Source: Nilaparvata lugens
Lineage: Eukaryota > Arthropoda > Insecta > Hemiptera > Delphacidae
Direction: 5' to 3'
Assembly: GCF_014356525.2 (NCBI RefSeq)
Contig: NC_052518.1
Span: 33,192,017-33,256,016 of the forward strand
Length of the DNA: 64,000 nucleotides
In this document: in pieces, positions 45,501-51,974 of the stretch
Layout of the letters: each line of letters starts with the position of its first letter
Numbering within the stretch: position 1 is the stretch's first letter
The notes under the pieces: generated by a model
Databases searched by the model: none
What the model saw: the letters and a program-made list of their open reading frames with translations, nothing else
What the model was told of the DNA's origin: nothing
Position numbers and translations under genes: made by a program

Positions 45501-48500
45501 AAAGTGAAACATCTGAAACTGTGGAAATTCCATACTCATTCCTTACAACAATATTTCATCAGTGTTTTCACAATTATTTGAAAAAACTTATATTAAAATG
45601 TACAGTGAACCATATCAATTATTTTGTAATTGTTTAAGGAAGCAATAAACGGGTTATTTATTTATTTATTGAAGCTCTATCAGTCAGTGATTCTGTTGTC
45701 CCTGGAGTCACTCAGTCACAGCCTAGAATGAACAACTTTCAATCTTAGCTGCAATATTGTCAATTGATTGTTTCAAAATTGGTGTTTGGAGAGAGATTTC
45801 TACATTATATTCTCAGCACCAGAAAGTCACATTTGCCTAGTTCATTCAATAATGAATGGAAATTCATCAGAAATGAAGATTGAATATTTTTGTTTGCTAG
45901 TTGGAATCAATTTTAGAAGCTTTTGGAGTTGAAAATTTGAGTTTAGCAGCCTATGACACATTTCAGATCATGTAAGCAGAACATCATCATATTATTCTGT
46001 TGGAGTAGGCATGTAGATTGTGATAAAAATCTTATCAACTAGGTACATTAATTTGAAGATAACCCAGAAAGTTTTGCAAAGTCTTCGTCCTCAATATATT
46101 TTATACATATTTTTGAACTGCCTTGGAGCCCTAAGAAGAGTTATCACGCGATGTGAAGAAATGGTTGGTTCAAATTATCAAATCAGGGGGCCCCCTCCTT
46201 GTTATAATTATTTATAATTTATCATGTATAATGTACCTATTCTTCAGCAAATATGAAGAGTACTTTGTCTTCATAATCTCAGCATGTATCTGTATGTTAA
46301 ACACCTATGTATACACTAATCACATCAGGACTTGGGCATGGTTTAAAAGTAGCCCAGTTTGGCGGCGTGCAACTTTGTCGTTTGGTGACAAAATCTCGGG
46401 AGTGCCAGTTTGTCAATGCGTGCACCGCAAAAACTTGCACTCTAAGGAATGCAGCCCAGTTTGACGGCGTACAACTTTGCCGCATGGTGACAAAATCTGA
46501 GGAATGCCAATTTGTCGTTGCATGCACCGCCAAACTTGCAATCTAAGGAATGCAGCTCAGTTTGACGGCGTGCAACTTTGGCGGTAGCCCACTTTGTCGT
46601 CAGCCCAGTTTGTCATCGTCCCCTTGCTACCAGCTATAAGTGCGTTCAAGAAACGAGAATAGGCCACTAATGAGGGTAATGAGGCGGAATCAGAGAGCAA
46701 TAGAGTATGGTAGTCGAGAGTTGGAGAATGAGCCTTCTTGAGCCTTTATTGAACAATACCCCACAGTGGACAGGTAGCGCGGCTCCGTCTCCTTTCCATA
46801 ACCCGTTATCCTTCATTTCTGGTGTATCATTGGTGTCCTAATGTAATAAGAGCCTGAAACTCCATAAATTTCATTCATCGATACTCATTTCAATAATTAA
46901 TTAATACTTTAAAATTTTGTCTTGAAAAATGAATATTTTTTATGAATACTGAAGTACACCCACTGAAGCGTGGGCGTGGATGAGATGATAAAGTAATCAT
47001 GCTTCATATCTGTGAAATAAATTTGAATTTGAGAAATGTTGTAATTTGAATTCGAAATAAATAACATTTAAAAAGAAGTGAGATATTTGGATTTAAAATC
47101 TAGATAATTTGAAAAATTAACTTTTAAAATAGTGTGTACCTAGTTGTTTAAAGAGAGCATACCTTCTTGATCTTATCGGAGAAGGTGGAGTTTTTGGTGT
47201 CACCGTCCAGAGCGATAACACGGCTATGGTTTGCAGCGAGCTTGGCAAGGGCCGTTCCGTAAGCAAAGCGAGTAGCTATTTGTTCTCCAAGTTTATACTC
47301 AGGGGGTGAGGAAAGAGTCACATTATAGATATCGACTTTTGGTGCATCCTCAATAACTGCCTTCTGTGGGTGCAGCTGCAAATTCCCCTTGTTCTTAATC
47401 AGCGATTCCAGGTGCTGAAAAACAAACCATTCGATTCATATTCATTTCACATAATTTACTGGTACAACAATTCTATAAACATCGGATCTTGTCATTTCAA
47501 TTATAATTGTCATATGCTTATTGAACTATTGAAATTAGGTCATCCATTTAGGAACTTCCTGTAAAATATAATGAAGCTTTGACATGAAAATAGTAAGTTA
47601 CAGAAGAAAATAATGTATGATTGAGCACGAATGAGTAAATAGCATACAATGATATGGAAAATGAAATTACATTAATCAATGAAGAAATCGTGTTCAAAAA
47701 AGAAAACTTAGACTGAAGGAATAAAGTCATTAAAGTGTTATTATTTTACCTGAATGACTCCAGCTGACTTGTCTCCAAGAGCCTTTCCATGCCAATCTTC
47801 CAGATCTTCAATATTAGGGAAGTGCTTTCCCTTGAATGTTTTGCAGATCACAGCAGTTGGTTTGTCTTTTGTATTTGCGGCCGCGTGGAATGCCTGAAGT
47901 ATCAACAATATCATTACTTTCATCAAAATGTAAATGTTAGTCATTAAATGCATATATATATCAAGTTTCGTTTTGCAATCGTGATATTTTTCATAATTGA
48001 ATGTTATTAATGATTGTAATAATAAATCAGCCTTGACCTAGGGTGGATGTATGTTTTTAACGAATGTATAATGTATCACATTAAGTAATTAGAAGAAAGT
48101 AAGAGTGCATTACATTGATTAAAATAAAACGGAAAATTTCAGACTTGGCAATCAGAGAAAGTGCAATTGTTTTAGAGTAGCATACCGTTTTTAAAATAGT
48201 TTTTCACTATTAAACATATAAAAAGTATTTCACAAATAAAACCTATTTTAGAATAGTTTAATGATAATAATAAGCTTGGAGAATGTTGACTCGAAAGAAA
48301 TTCATCCTTTTCTGTCACGTCACACTAACTTTTCAAGTTTTCAACAACTTGAATTACTTAAATCCAATTTCAATCAAATAATGAAACAAAATCAAATTTT
48401 GGATCGCACCAACTCAAATAAAATTTACTATTATTTCATAAACAATACAAAACACCAATTATCAATGAGATTTTCTTGAGATGAATTACACAACCTACAA

Positions 48501-48659
48501 GTACACAACCATCTATATATCGTATGTAATCAAGTTTTTTCATAAATATAAGACTGTGACAATTTAATATCGAATCACATCACCTTTACAAATTCACGGC
48601 AAGTTAATAAAATAAATTTTCTTGGTCTTTTCAAAATCCTTTGATTCAATAGGCATAGG

Positions 48660-48709
<50 letters not shown>

Positions 48710-51299
48710 TCAAAGAAGATTTGAAATATAAAATATTTCTATGATACGGACGTACGAGAAGAGCTTGACGAATGGTAAGATTAGAAATATTCTTATGAGT
48801 TATCGGCGATCAAACTTAATCAACCATTAGAGTTTGACTATCAAACTTTCAAAACGACAATCAAACTGCATTCGACCGTTTAAGATTGACGATTCATTGA
48901 CGATTTGAACTTCAATTGAACGTTAAAGATTTCACTCTGAACGTGATCAAAATTTGATTGCCAGTTACAGCTTGACAATGAAAGTCGACAGTTAAGCCGG
49001 TTGCTGATTAGGACGCCATGCTGGGACACCAAGGGGCCAGGCATTGATTGTTATTTACTTAACATATTGTGTACAAATACTTGACATGAGGAAAAGTGGA
49101 GCAGGCCTTTGTCCAAAACTGTCCCAGTTATTGTGCTGATTACACAAGTAATATTACCTTACACAACTCCTCGACATCATGACCATCAACCACAATGGCG
49201 TTGAAACCGAAAGATTCGGCTCTCTTCCTGTAGACCTCCATGTCATGCTGCAGAGAAGTTGGCTCACTCTGACCCAGGCGGTTCACATCAAATATGGCCA
49301 CCAAGTTGTCCAGCTTGTAGTAGCTAGCAAAGTGCATCGCCTCCCAGATCGAACCTTCGGCCGATTCGCCGTCTCCGATCAAACAGTATACTCTGCAATC
49401 AGTGAAGTGCATACTGCTGTAGTGAGTGCATTTCATAGGAATCCTATAGTATTCACCTATAATAGGCTGTCATTACGGTACGCTGATAATATAGGTCATA
49501 ATATACGTACGCTATAATATTCTATTATATTTTTACATGACGTACACATACGTGAAATATCGCGTCTGAAAGTTTTTTGTAGAAAGTGCTTCAAAACTTC
49601 GCAAGCAAAACGTCTATAATCGGTGTTTTCAGCGTTTTTCTATGTAATGTGTCAGTCAACTGAAAAGGGCCTGAAATTCGGTATTTGACTATTTGACGGG
49701 AGGAAGCAAGCTCAAATGAAGAATGCAGGTGAGCGAAGCGAGCCTGCCGGCTGTTTTGTGATAATTTCAGTGATCAAATATTCCAACTTTGAGCAGTTCT
49801 TTGAGCAGCAACTTTTGAGCAGCAGGTGTTCTATATGATTGTTCCATTCCAAGAGAACTGGTCTATTATAACATCTAAAGTAAGTGTACCTCAAGTAATA
49901 CCTGAAGTTCCTGTTCTGATCATTTGTTCTGTTAATCAAGAATGTATTATGTATCTGATTAGGATAGCAACTCCTATTTGTATGAGTACTTGCTCAAGAA
50001 CAAATAATACAACGATTTGATTAATATGTCCAAACATAAAAATAATAGATTCTTATAATAGCCTACATGTAATTAGCCTTGTCAGTAATTAGCCTACAAT
50101 AGTACCTGTAAGAAGCCTTGTCGTAGTACTTTCCAACATAGGCCATTCCACAAGATACAGAGAGACCCTGTCCCAGGGAGCCAGTGCCCACATCGATGAA
50201 ATTGAGGCGAGGGGTGGGGTGACCCTCCAAGTCACTGTCCACCTTCCTCAGGTTCAGCAGTTCATTGACTGGGAACAGACCGGCTTCAGCCCATGCTGGA
50301 AACATCAACACAAATTACAATCACACAACTAAAATAAGCAAACATATTCAAATTGAAAATTTCAAACCGCATACAATTCAAATATATCGATTAATTCACG
50401 CACAAAAACCACTCAAATCATTAGTTTGAATAGAAAACAAATGAAATAGTTTAGCCGCTCAAAAACAAAAATGATTAAAAGACAGAAAATGCAATAGCAT
50501 TTCTCATTAGTTCAAGTCTGTGTGGAGGAATACTTAGTCTCTAAATTAAAAAATTAATTGACAAACTAAAGATAATGATTCTTAATGGCAAAATTAATAC
50601 GATTTGAAAAGAACCACATACCATAAACGTACCGCTAAATCATGGTAAACTATGCTATAATATGGTATAAACTACATACTTATGATAAATTATAATGTAT
50701 CTTTACAATATGATTGATTACGTTTTTTAAATGTTTCATAATAATTTTGTTTGCATTGATATGACTATATTGATAAGTTTAGCTTAATATGACTATTATG
50801 CCCGATTTCTTAGAGGTTCGTTAAATCGATCTGTATCTACCGATTCATTAAATTCACCTGTCCGATGAGTTTCTGAGATTTATTTATAGAATAATTGAGA
50901 AACGAAATTTTGATGTTTATCGATAAGATAATTTTAATGGAGTGATATTATTCATTACAACTACAAAACCATTAATCTTTTAATTCATTGTGTTTGTGCG
51001 GTGCATCTACAGTTTTTATTATTATTATAATTTTACAGCTCTGAATTAATCTAGCAATCCTATTGTATATAATTGGTTATGTTTGATCAATTGTTTCAGA
51101 ATTTCGCCTTCTATTACGATCTAGTATTTGTGTGTGTTTGAATTTGAACTAACCTGCGTATAAAATGGGAGCAGCATGTCCCTTGGACAGAATAAATCTG
51201 TCGTTGGAAGCGTGTTTGGGGCTGGACAGCTTGTAGCGCATTGTGTGGAAGAACAACACTGACATAATCTCTGCCATGGATGCACATGATGTCGGATGT
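17052..51299 (-). CDS. Tkt: Transketolase, ten exons visible, first coding exon(s) not found
   Basis: A thiamine-diphosphate enzyme of the non-oxidative pentose phosphate pathway that moves two-carbon units between sugar phosphates in the cytosol. Exons, in order: 51299-51154, 50295-50106, 49392-49158, 47893-47750, 47414-47163, 36756-36619, 32631-32505, 32264-32125, 29179-28948, 17224-17052. All internal boundaries are AG/GT and all phases agree. After one base that completes a split codon, the total is 1776 bases, or 591 residues plus TAA. Known motifs are visible: [16 protein letters not shown] with DVN (cofactor and metal), IGEDGPSQM and DPFTIKP. Animal transketolases have about 620 residues, so roughly 30-40 N-terminal residues are missing, probably on an exon upstream of 51300 and perhaps beyond 64000. 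The gene looks intact and functional; only its introns are full of transposons. Confidence 0.95.
17918..18475 (-). mobile_element. 3' fragment of a LINE
   Basis: The minus-strand frame 18469-18272 encodes the end of a LINE ORF2 ([30 protein letters not shown]), like the C-terminal domains of the larger LINEs here. The 3' UTR follows down to an AATAAA and a TATTC-type tail near 17920. It is strongly 5'-truncated and inactive. Confidence 0.7.
18474..18519. repeat. (AAT)n microsatellite
   Basis: About 15 AAT units. It is probably the 3' tail of the LINE fragment just above it (18520-18720, minus strand). Confidence 0.9.
18520..18720 (-). mobile_element. LINE 3' UTR-like fragment ending in (ATT)n
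   Basis: On the minus strand the sequence runs into TTTTGTATACATCC, then a short AT stretch, then the (ATT)n tract. This is a typical end of CR1-like insect LINEs. It has no coding part, and the fragment is too short to classify. Confidence 0.45.
19085..20163 (+). pseudogene. BEL/Pao integrase region, decayed
   Basis: Integrase and C-terminal part of a BEL/Pao LTR retrotransposon pol. Visible are a zinc-type region ([14 protein letters not shown]), the first catalytic Asp in YVGVDFAG and the second in [11 protein letters not shown]. The Glu motif [17 protein letters not shown] sits in another frame after a frameshift near 19615. A downstream part ([22 protein letters not shown]) and a chromodomain-like tail ([22 protein letters not shown]) follow. 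There are stop codons near 19335 and 19892. No RT or gag is present. It lies within the last transketolase intron. Confidence 0.85.
20270..20560 (+). repeat. Possible 3' LTR of the BEL/Pao remnant
   Basis: A purine-rich GGTGGGCGGTA precedes TGTTAAGGATTG at 20283, the usual arrangement of a polypurine tract and LTR start in BEL/Pao elements. No partner LTR is in the window, so the far end is a guess. Confidence 0.4.
20561..23086. other. Intronic non-coding stretch with short repeats
   Basis: It contains a 25-base hairpin at 21479-21503 (AGTCCGAGGCC, TAC, GGCCTCGGACT). A piece near 22430-22490 carries the GTGCGGTTTTCACCAT motif shared with 56845 and, less exactly, 59560. I see no coding signal. 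Confidence 0.5.
23101..23457 (-). mobile_element. Short 5'-truncated LINE copy with poly-A tail and 14-bp target duplication
   Basis: The minus-strand frame 23324-23121 encodes the end of an RTE/CR1-like polyprotein ([20 protein letters not shown], then [23 protein letters not shown]). The poly-A tail appears as T-runs at 23101-23116. CGCGATCGCGATAG flanks it at 23087-23100 and 23458-23471. All hallmarks of target-primed insertion are present. Confidence 0.85.
23472..24282. other. Non-coding, possibly 5' UTR of the following LINE
   Basis: No coding signal that I can support. The 5' end of the LINE whose ORF1 starts at 24283 must lie in or near this stretch, but I cannot place it. Confidence 0.4.
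24283..25821 (+). CDS. LINE ORF1 protein: FLYWCH zinc finger, coiled coil, SGNH hydrolase domain
   Basis: 512 residues, intact. Residues about 8-67 form a FLYWCH-type zinc finger (C39, C44, H64, H66 in FRCLKIGC and SHNHND). Residues about 125-222 are predicted coiled coil. Residues about 265-435 look like an SGNH/GDSL esterase: block I FSDSQG with Ser274, block III GGTNN (329-333), and a GLHLNRAGK motif supplying His418. Esterase-type ORF1 proteins are known from CR1-like LINEs, usually with other zinc fingers such as PHD; I have not often seen FLYWCH here. The role is probably RNA binding and RNP assembly, perhaps with membrane or lipid interaction, but this is not established. Taken alone it could be mistaken for a host esterase; ORF2 8 bases downstream shows it is the LINE's own. 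Confidence 0.85.
   Translation: MNCEIKKFKTQRGAIAIEIDGYKFRKDRAMANGRVSFRCLKIGCSMTLKTNAEMENVLETNGSHNHNDSVLNTTSEDGVNDVSIRERMSYAAVLSSPPSSSPMMRDMGVNTPNARTVSPGGETNIRTVELLQQRDDLIYLSASHEMQIESLNQKLNSQAEFINSITSKFEEKNFHLKRRIESMSVSIETLESDNTALRNESLSSKGEAEKWREMYEELLKSKTVDPPSQRNYNHIIIGEAETAKASEKSFSRQNRHSRSLQRGTNRRVAVFSDSQGRDFSRFLSTRMDEDTVITGNVYSGAPVQHIAEMISSDKDLEKFTMKDFVVLLGGTNNYDSLSSELDVDLVVNTVERIIRSTNSTNLILCTIPYRYDLHENNIVNRLIKITNTKIRYIARSSKTMLLDLYYYNRRSHTRQGLHLNRAGKVHACRELSTLILSRNSNHDAVLPVTTNSTSIVVNKSMPYVSRNIKEVSGRSQLLAKSLSLNSRVDCNNSVLTVDKNFLDQTRRRYLSL
25830..28677 (+). pseudogene. LINE ORF2 (endonuclease plus reverse transcriptase), two frameshifts
   Basis: An APE-type endonuclease comes first: [22 protein letters not shown], a variant GTDHNFN where GDFN is usual, and SDHKHVF. 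RT follows: [64 protein letters not shown] and catalytic FADD near 27881-27892. The C-terminal domain ends [12 protein letters not shown]. Frameshifts lie near 26140-26190 (inside the endonuclease) and near 28265. Otherwise the frame is open, so the copy died fairly recently. Its product would nick the target and copy the LINE RNA. Confidence 0.88.
28948..29179 (-). CDS. Tkt: Transketolase exon 9 of those seen
   Basis: Encodes [10 protein letters not shown], the C-terminal domain motif [27 protein letters not shown] and [10 protein letters not shown]. Donor GAAG/GTACAG at 28947; acceptor TATAG/ATC. It ends after base 1 of a Gly codon. The antisense LINE tail begins about 7 bases into the downstream intron. 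Confidence 0.95.
29180..32124. other. Transketolase intron, no recognisable element
   Basis: 2.9 kb of AT-rich intron. An 8-bp hairpin at 30456-30475 contains two TCAAGGTCA-like nuclear-receptor half-sites, which may be chance. An 80-codon hydrophobic frame (30737-30979, plus) has no motif that I recognise. Confidence 0.45.
32125..32264 (-). CDS. Tkt: Transketolase exon 8 of those seen
   Basis: Encodes [34 protein letters not shown] and the stretch to KFQ. Acceptor CTACAG/GATC, donor CAG/GTAAGG. The intron to the preceding exon is only 240 bases. Confidence 0.95.
32505..32631 (-). CDS. Tkt: Transketolase exon 7 of those seen
   Basis: Encodes the strongly conserved pyrimidine-domain segment [33 protein letters not shown] and ALFRSIPG, which contributes to cofactor and substrate binding. 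Acceptor GCAG/ATTC, donor CCAG/GTCAG. Confidence 0.95.
32788..35073 (+). mobile_element. Helitron-like composite, copy 1
   Basis: The left end is A/TCTATATAATAAG. The right end has a 7-bp-stem hairpin (35046-35062) 11 bases before CTAG/T, the arrangement of a Helitron 3' end. An internal second Helitron-type 5' end, A/TCTATACCATAATAAAGG, begins at 34230, so 34230-35073 is a complete shorter unit with the same 3' end. The part 32788-34229 is repeated in inverse at 57248-59001. A roughly 600-bp dispersed repeat (34293-34895) is inserted in the shorter unit. There are no Rep/helicase genes, so it is non-autonomous. Confidence 0.6.
34293..34895 (+). repeat. Dispersed repeat, copy 2, inserted in the Helitron-like unit
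   Basis: It interrupts sequence that is continuous in the copy at 56534-57247. Its right third matches 13180-13412. Its left end, TTTTTCCTACAGTTACC, is the inverse of GGTAACTGTAGGAAAAA at 34738, so it has internal inverted structure. It is non-coding. Confidence 0.6.
35411..36563. mobile_element. Foldback-like element with imperfect long inverted repeats
   Basis: The left arm (35411 to about 35560) and the reverse complement of the right arm (about 36410-36563) share blocks such as GTTTAGGGTAGTAAGGAG, CATATCAAAAGTCCCCA and GTGCTAAG.GCGTGGGGG. A third partial copy of the same motifs lies at about 35950-36050 in direct orientation. It is non-coding and ends about 55 bases from the transketolase exon at 36619. 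Confidence 0.65.
36619..36756 (-). CDS. Tkt: Transketolase exon 6 of those seen
   Basis: Encodes [18 protein letters not shown], the conserved catalytic-Glu region (AEQN), and [13 protein letters not shown]. Acceptor GCAG/GTTG, donor CAG/GTAATC. The intron upstream is 10.4 kb. Confidence 0.95.
37095..37183. repeat. 25-bp tandem repeat, about 3.5 copies
   Basis: The unit TTACATTTTGTACGCATTAA plus five bases starts at 37096, 37121, 37146 and 37171 with no differences between complete copies. Confidence 0.9.
37438..37500 (-). mobile_element. Tiny LINE 3' remnant (same family as 23101-23457)
   Basis: The minus-strand translation gives the RDAWR..VAEAKAH-type end, and the nucleotide sequence parallels 23117-23190. 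There is no tail or duplication. Confidence 0.55.
37877..37908. repeat. 13-bp-arm hairpin
   Basis: CCATAAGCTCGTA and its reverse complement are separated by 6 bases, just outside the inverted-repeat element at 37912. GTAATACGAGC-type sequence is shared with that element's end, so it may be a remnant of an earlier insertion. Confidence 0.7.
37912..38492. mobile_element. Long terminal-inverted-repeat element with a satellite-like core
   Basis: The 581-bp element starts GTATTACATT and ends with its inverse. The inverted repeats are about 173 bp (37912-38085 and 38320-38492) and nearly identical apart from a 3-base indel and scattered changes. The core holds a perfect 15-bp-arm hairpin (38163-38196) and units of the tandem repeat found at 46355-46620. 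There is no transposase frame. I found no convincing target duplication. Confidence 0.75.
38493..41729. other. Intronic stretch with LINE-tail-like pieces and microsatellites
   Basis: A LINE-like tail on the minus strand lies near 38525-38560 (AATCTAATCT end). LINE-like tails on the plus strand end near 39365 (CAATAAATCAATCAATC) and 39918 (AATAAATATCTTATCTTATC). (CT)n and (CA)n tracts lie at 39190-39260, 39360-39415 and 39920-39950. The block CGCACTAAACGGGCT occurs at 39279 and 39998. There is no coding signal. Confidence 0.5.
41730..42758 (-). pseudogene. BEL/Pao reverse transcriptase, N-terminal part
   Basis: 342 codons with [15 protein letters not shown] (end of the protease-RT linker), [58 protein letters not shown] and the active-site segment MFMDDFVTS, where many Pao RTs have YVDD. 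The frame breaks right after the active site and no RNase H or integrase follows. At the junction with the gag frame a TGA (42761-42759) and a short frame change ([11 protein letters not shown] readable in another frame) mark small indels. Confidence 0.85.
42759..44356 (-). pseudogene. BEL/Pao gag and protease
   Basis: The long frame is 44108-42759. Upstream coding continues to about 44356 but is split by a frameshift and a stop just before 44108. It contains the capsid-like region ([36 protein letters not shown]), paired zinc knuckles ([15 protein letters not shown] and [13 protein letters not shown]) and an aspartic protease with the motif [11 protein letters not shown], a variant of the usual DTG/DSG site that is common in BEL/Pao. 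It is inactive as a unit. Confidence 0.85.
44357..46335. other. Intronic stretch, one Pao-like scrap, no gene
   Basis: 44951-44984 repeats the end of the BEL/Pao remnant. A LINE-type tail (CAATAAACGGG followed by TTATTTATTTATT) lies near 45645-45673. Otherwise it is AT-rich with no coding signal. Confidence 0.45.
46355..46620. repeat. 102-bp tandem repeat, about 2.5 units
   Basis: Units starting CAGTTTGGCGGCGTGCAAC or CAGTTTGACGGCGTNCAAC begin at 46355, 46457 and 46558. Parts of the unit also make up the core of the inverted-repeat element at 37912-38492, in both orientations. It is GC-richer than the surroundings. Its frames on both strands are by-products. Confidence 0.8.
46621..47162. other. 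Intronic non-coding stretch
   Basis: I see nothing here that I can name. Confidence 0.4.
47163..47414 (-). CDS. Tkt: Transketolase exon 5 of those seen
   Basis: Encodes [36 protein letters not shown], the start of the pyrimidine domain ([13 protein letters not shown]) and [19 protein letters not shown]. Acceptor TCAG/CACC, donor AAG/GTATGC. Confidence 0.95.
47750..47893 (-). CDS. Tkt: Transketolase exon 4 of those seen
   Basis: 48 codons: [39 protein letters not shown] and GDKSAGVIQ. The WHGK motif has the conserved active-site His. Acceptor TCAG/GCAT, donor CAG/GTAAAA. Confidence 0.95.
48661..48709. repeat. (TTA)n microsatellite
   Basis: About 16 TTA units within a 1.26-kb intron. Confidence 0.9.
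49158..49392 (-). CDS. Tkt: Transketolase exon 3 of those seen
   Basis: Contains the thiamine-diphosphate motif from GDGESAEGS to FDVN, where Asp and Asn bind the metal, then [35 protein letters not shown]. Acceptor GCAG/AGTA completes a split Arg codon; donor TAAG/GTAATA. Confidence 0.95.
50106..50295 (-). CDS. Tkt: Transketolase exon 2 of those seen
   Basis: Encodes [56 protein letters not shown] and KASY. Acceptor CCAG/CATG, donor ACAG/GTACTA. Confidence 0.95.
51154..51299 (-). CDS. Tkt: Transketolase exon 1 of those seen
   Basis: Starts in the middle of a codon and encodes [20 protein letters not shown], the linker [15 protein letters not shown] and [13 protein letters not shown]. Acceptor ACAG/ACAT, donor GCAG/GTTAGT. 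The preceding residues must come from an upstream exon that I could not find before 64000. Confidence 0.95.
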
Positions 51300-51974
51300 C
51301 TGTTGAACGAAAATATGTTATGTTATGTTATGTTATATACAGCATTAGCACTTCTTAGTTCAATTAATTATTGCCCATCTATTTTAGTCAGCTTCACTTC
51401 AGACTGCCAGTATTCCTTGTGAATAACATTGATGCCCATTCAACCAAAACTGACACTAAGAAGTGAATCTCACACTATCACAGAGAAAATACTACGATAG
51501 CTCTATAGCTTTACATTATCTTAGCAATTGGATTTAAGTAATTGTTATATACGATAATGTTCCTTGCATCTAGGAAATAAATTGATCAGTTCAGTAAATG
51601 TAATGAGTAGACTATATTATTGACGGGTTGAACCGATTATTATATACAGAAATAAATGAATACAAGATCGCTTTTCAACAAAATTATAAGAATACATTTC
51701 TAAAGAGCCACAATAATAACGTGATCAACAAAAAGTAATAAATGAGATAAAAAAGTTTCATTTCAGTTTGACAGTAGTGCAATTACAATTGGAAAGTTTC
51801 CTGAAGTAAAATGTTTAAAATGGATAGGAACTAACTACCCACTTTAAAAGAAAGTAACCACTTCAAAAGAAAGTAAGTATATAATTCAATGCTCAAGGAA
51901 TATACTAAATCCACCTATATAAAATAAACTTACTATACTAGGTCTATAATATTCTAACCACAGCACGAGATTAG

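Noticed and set aside
46297..46546. Frames on both strands of the 102-bp repeat
   Set aside because: By-products of the tandem repeat.
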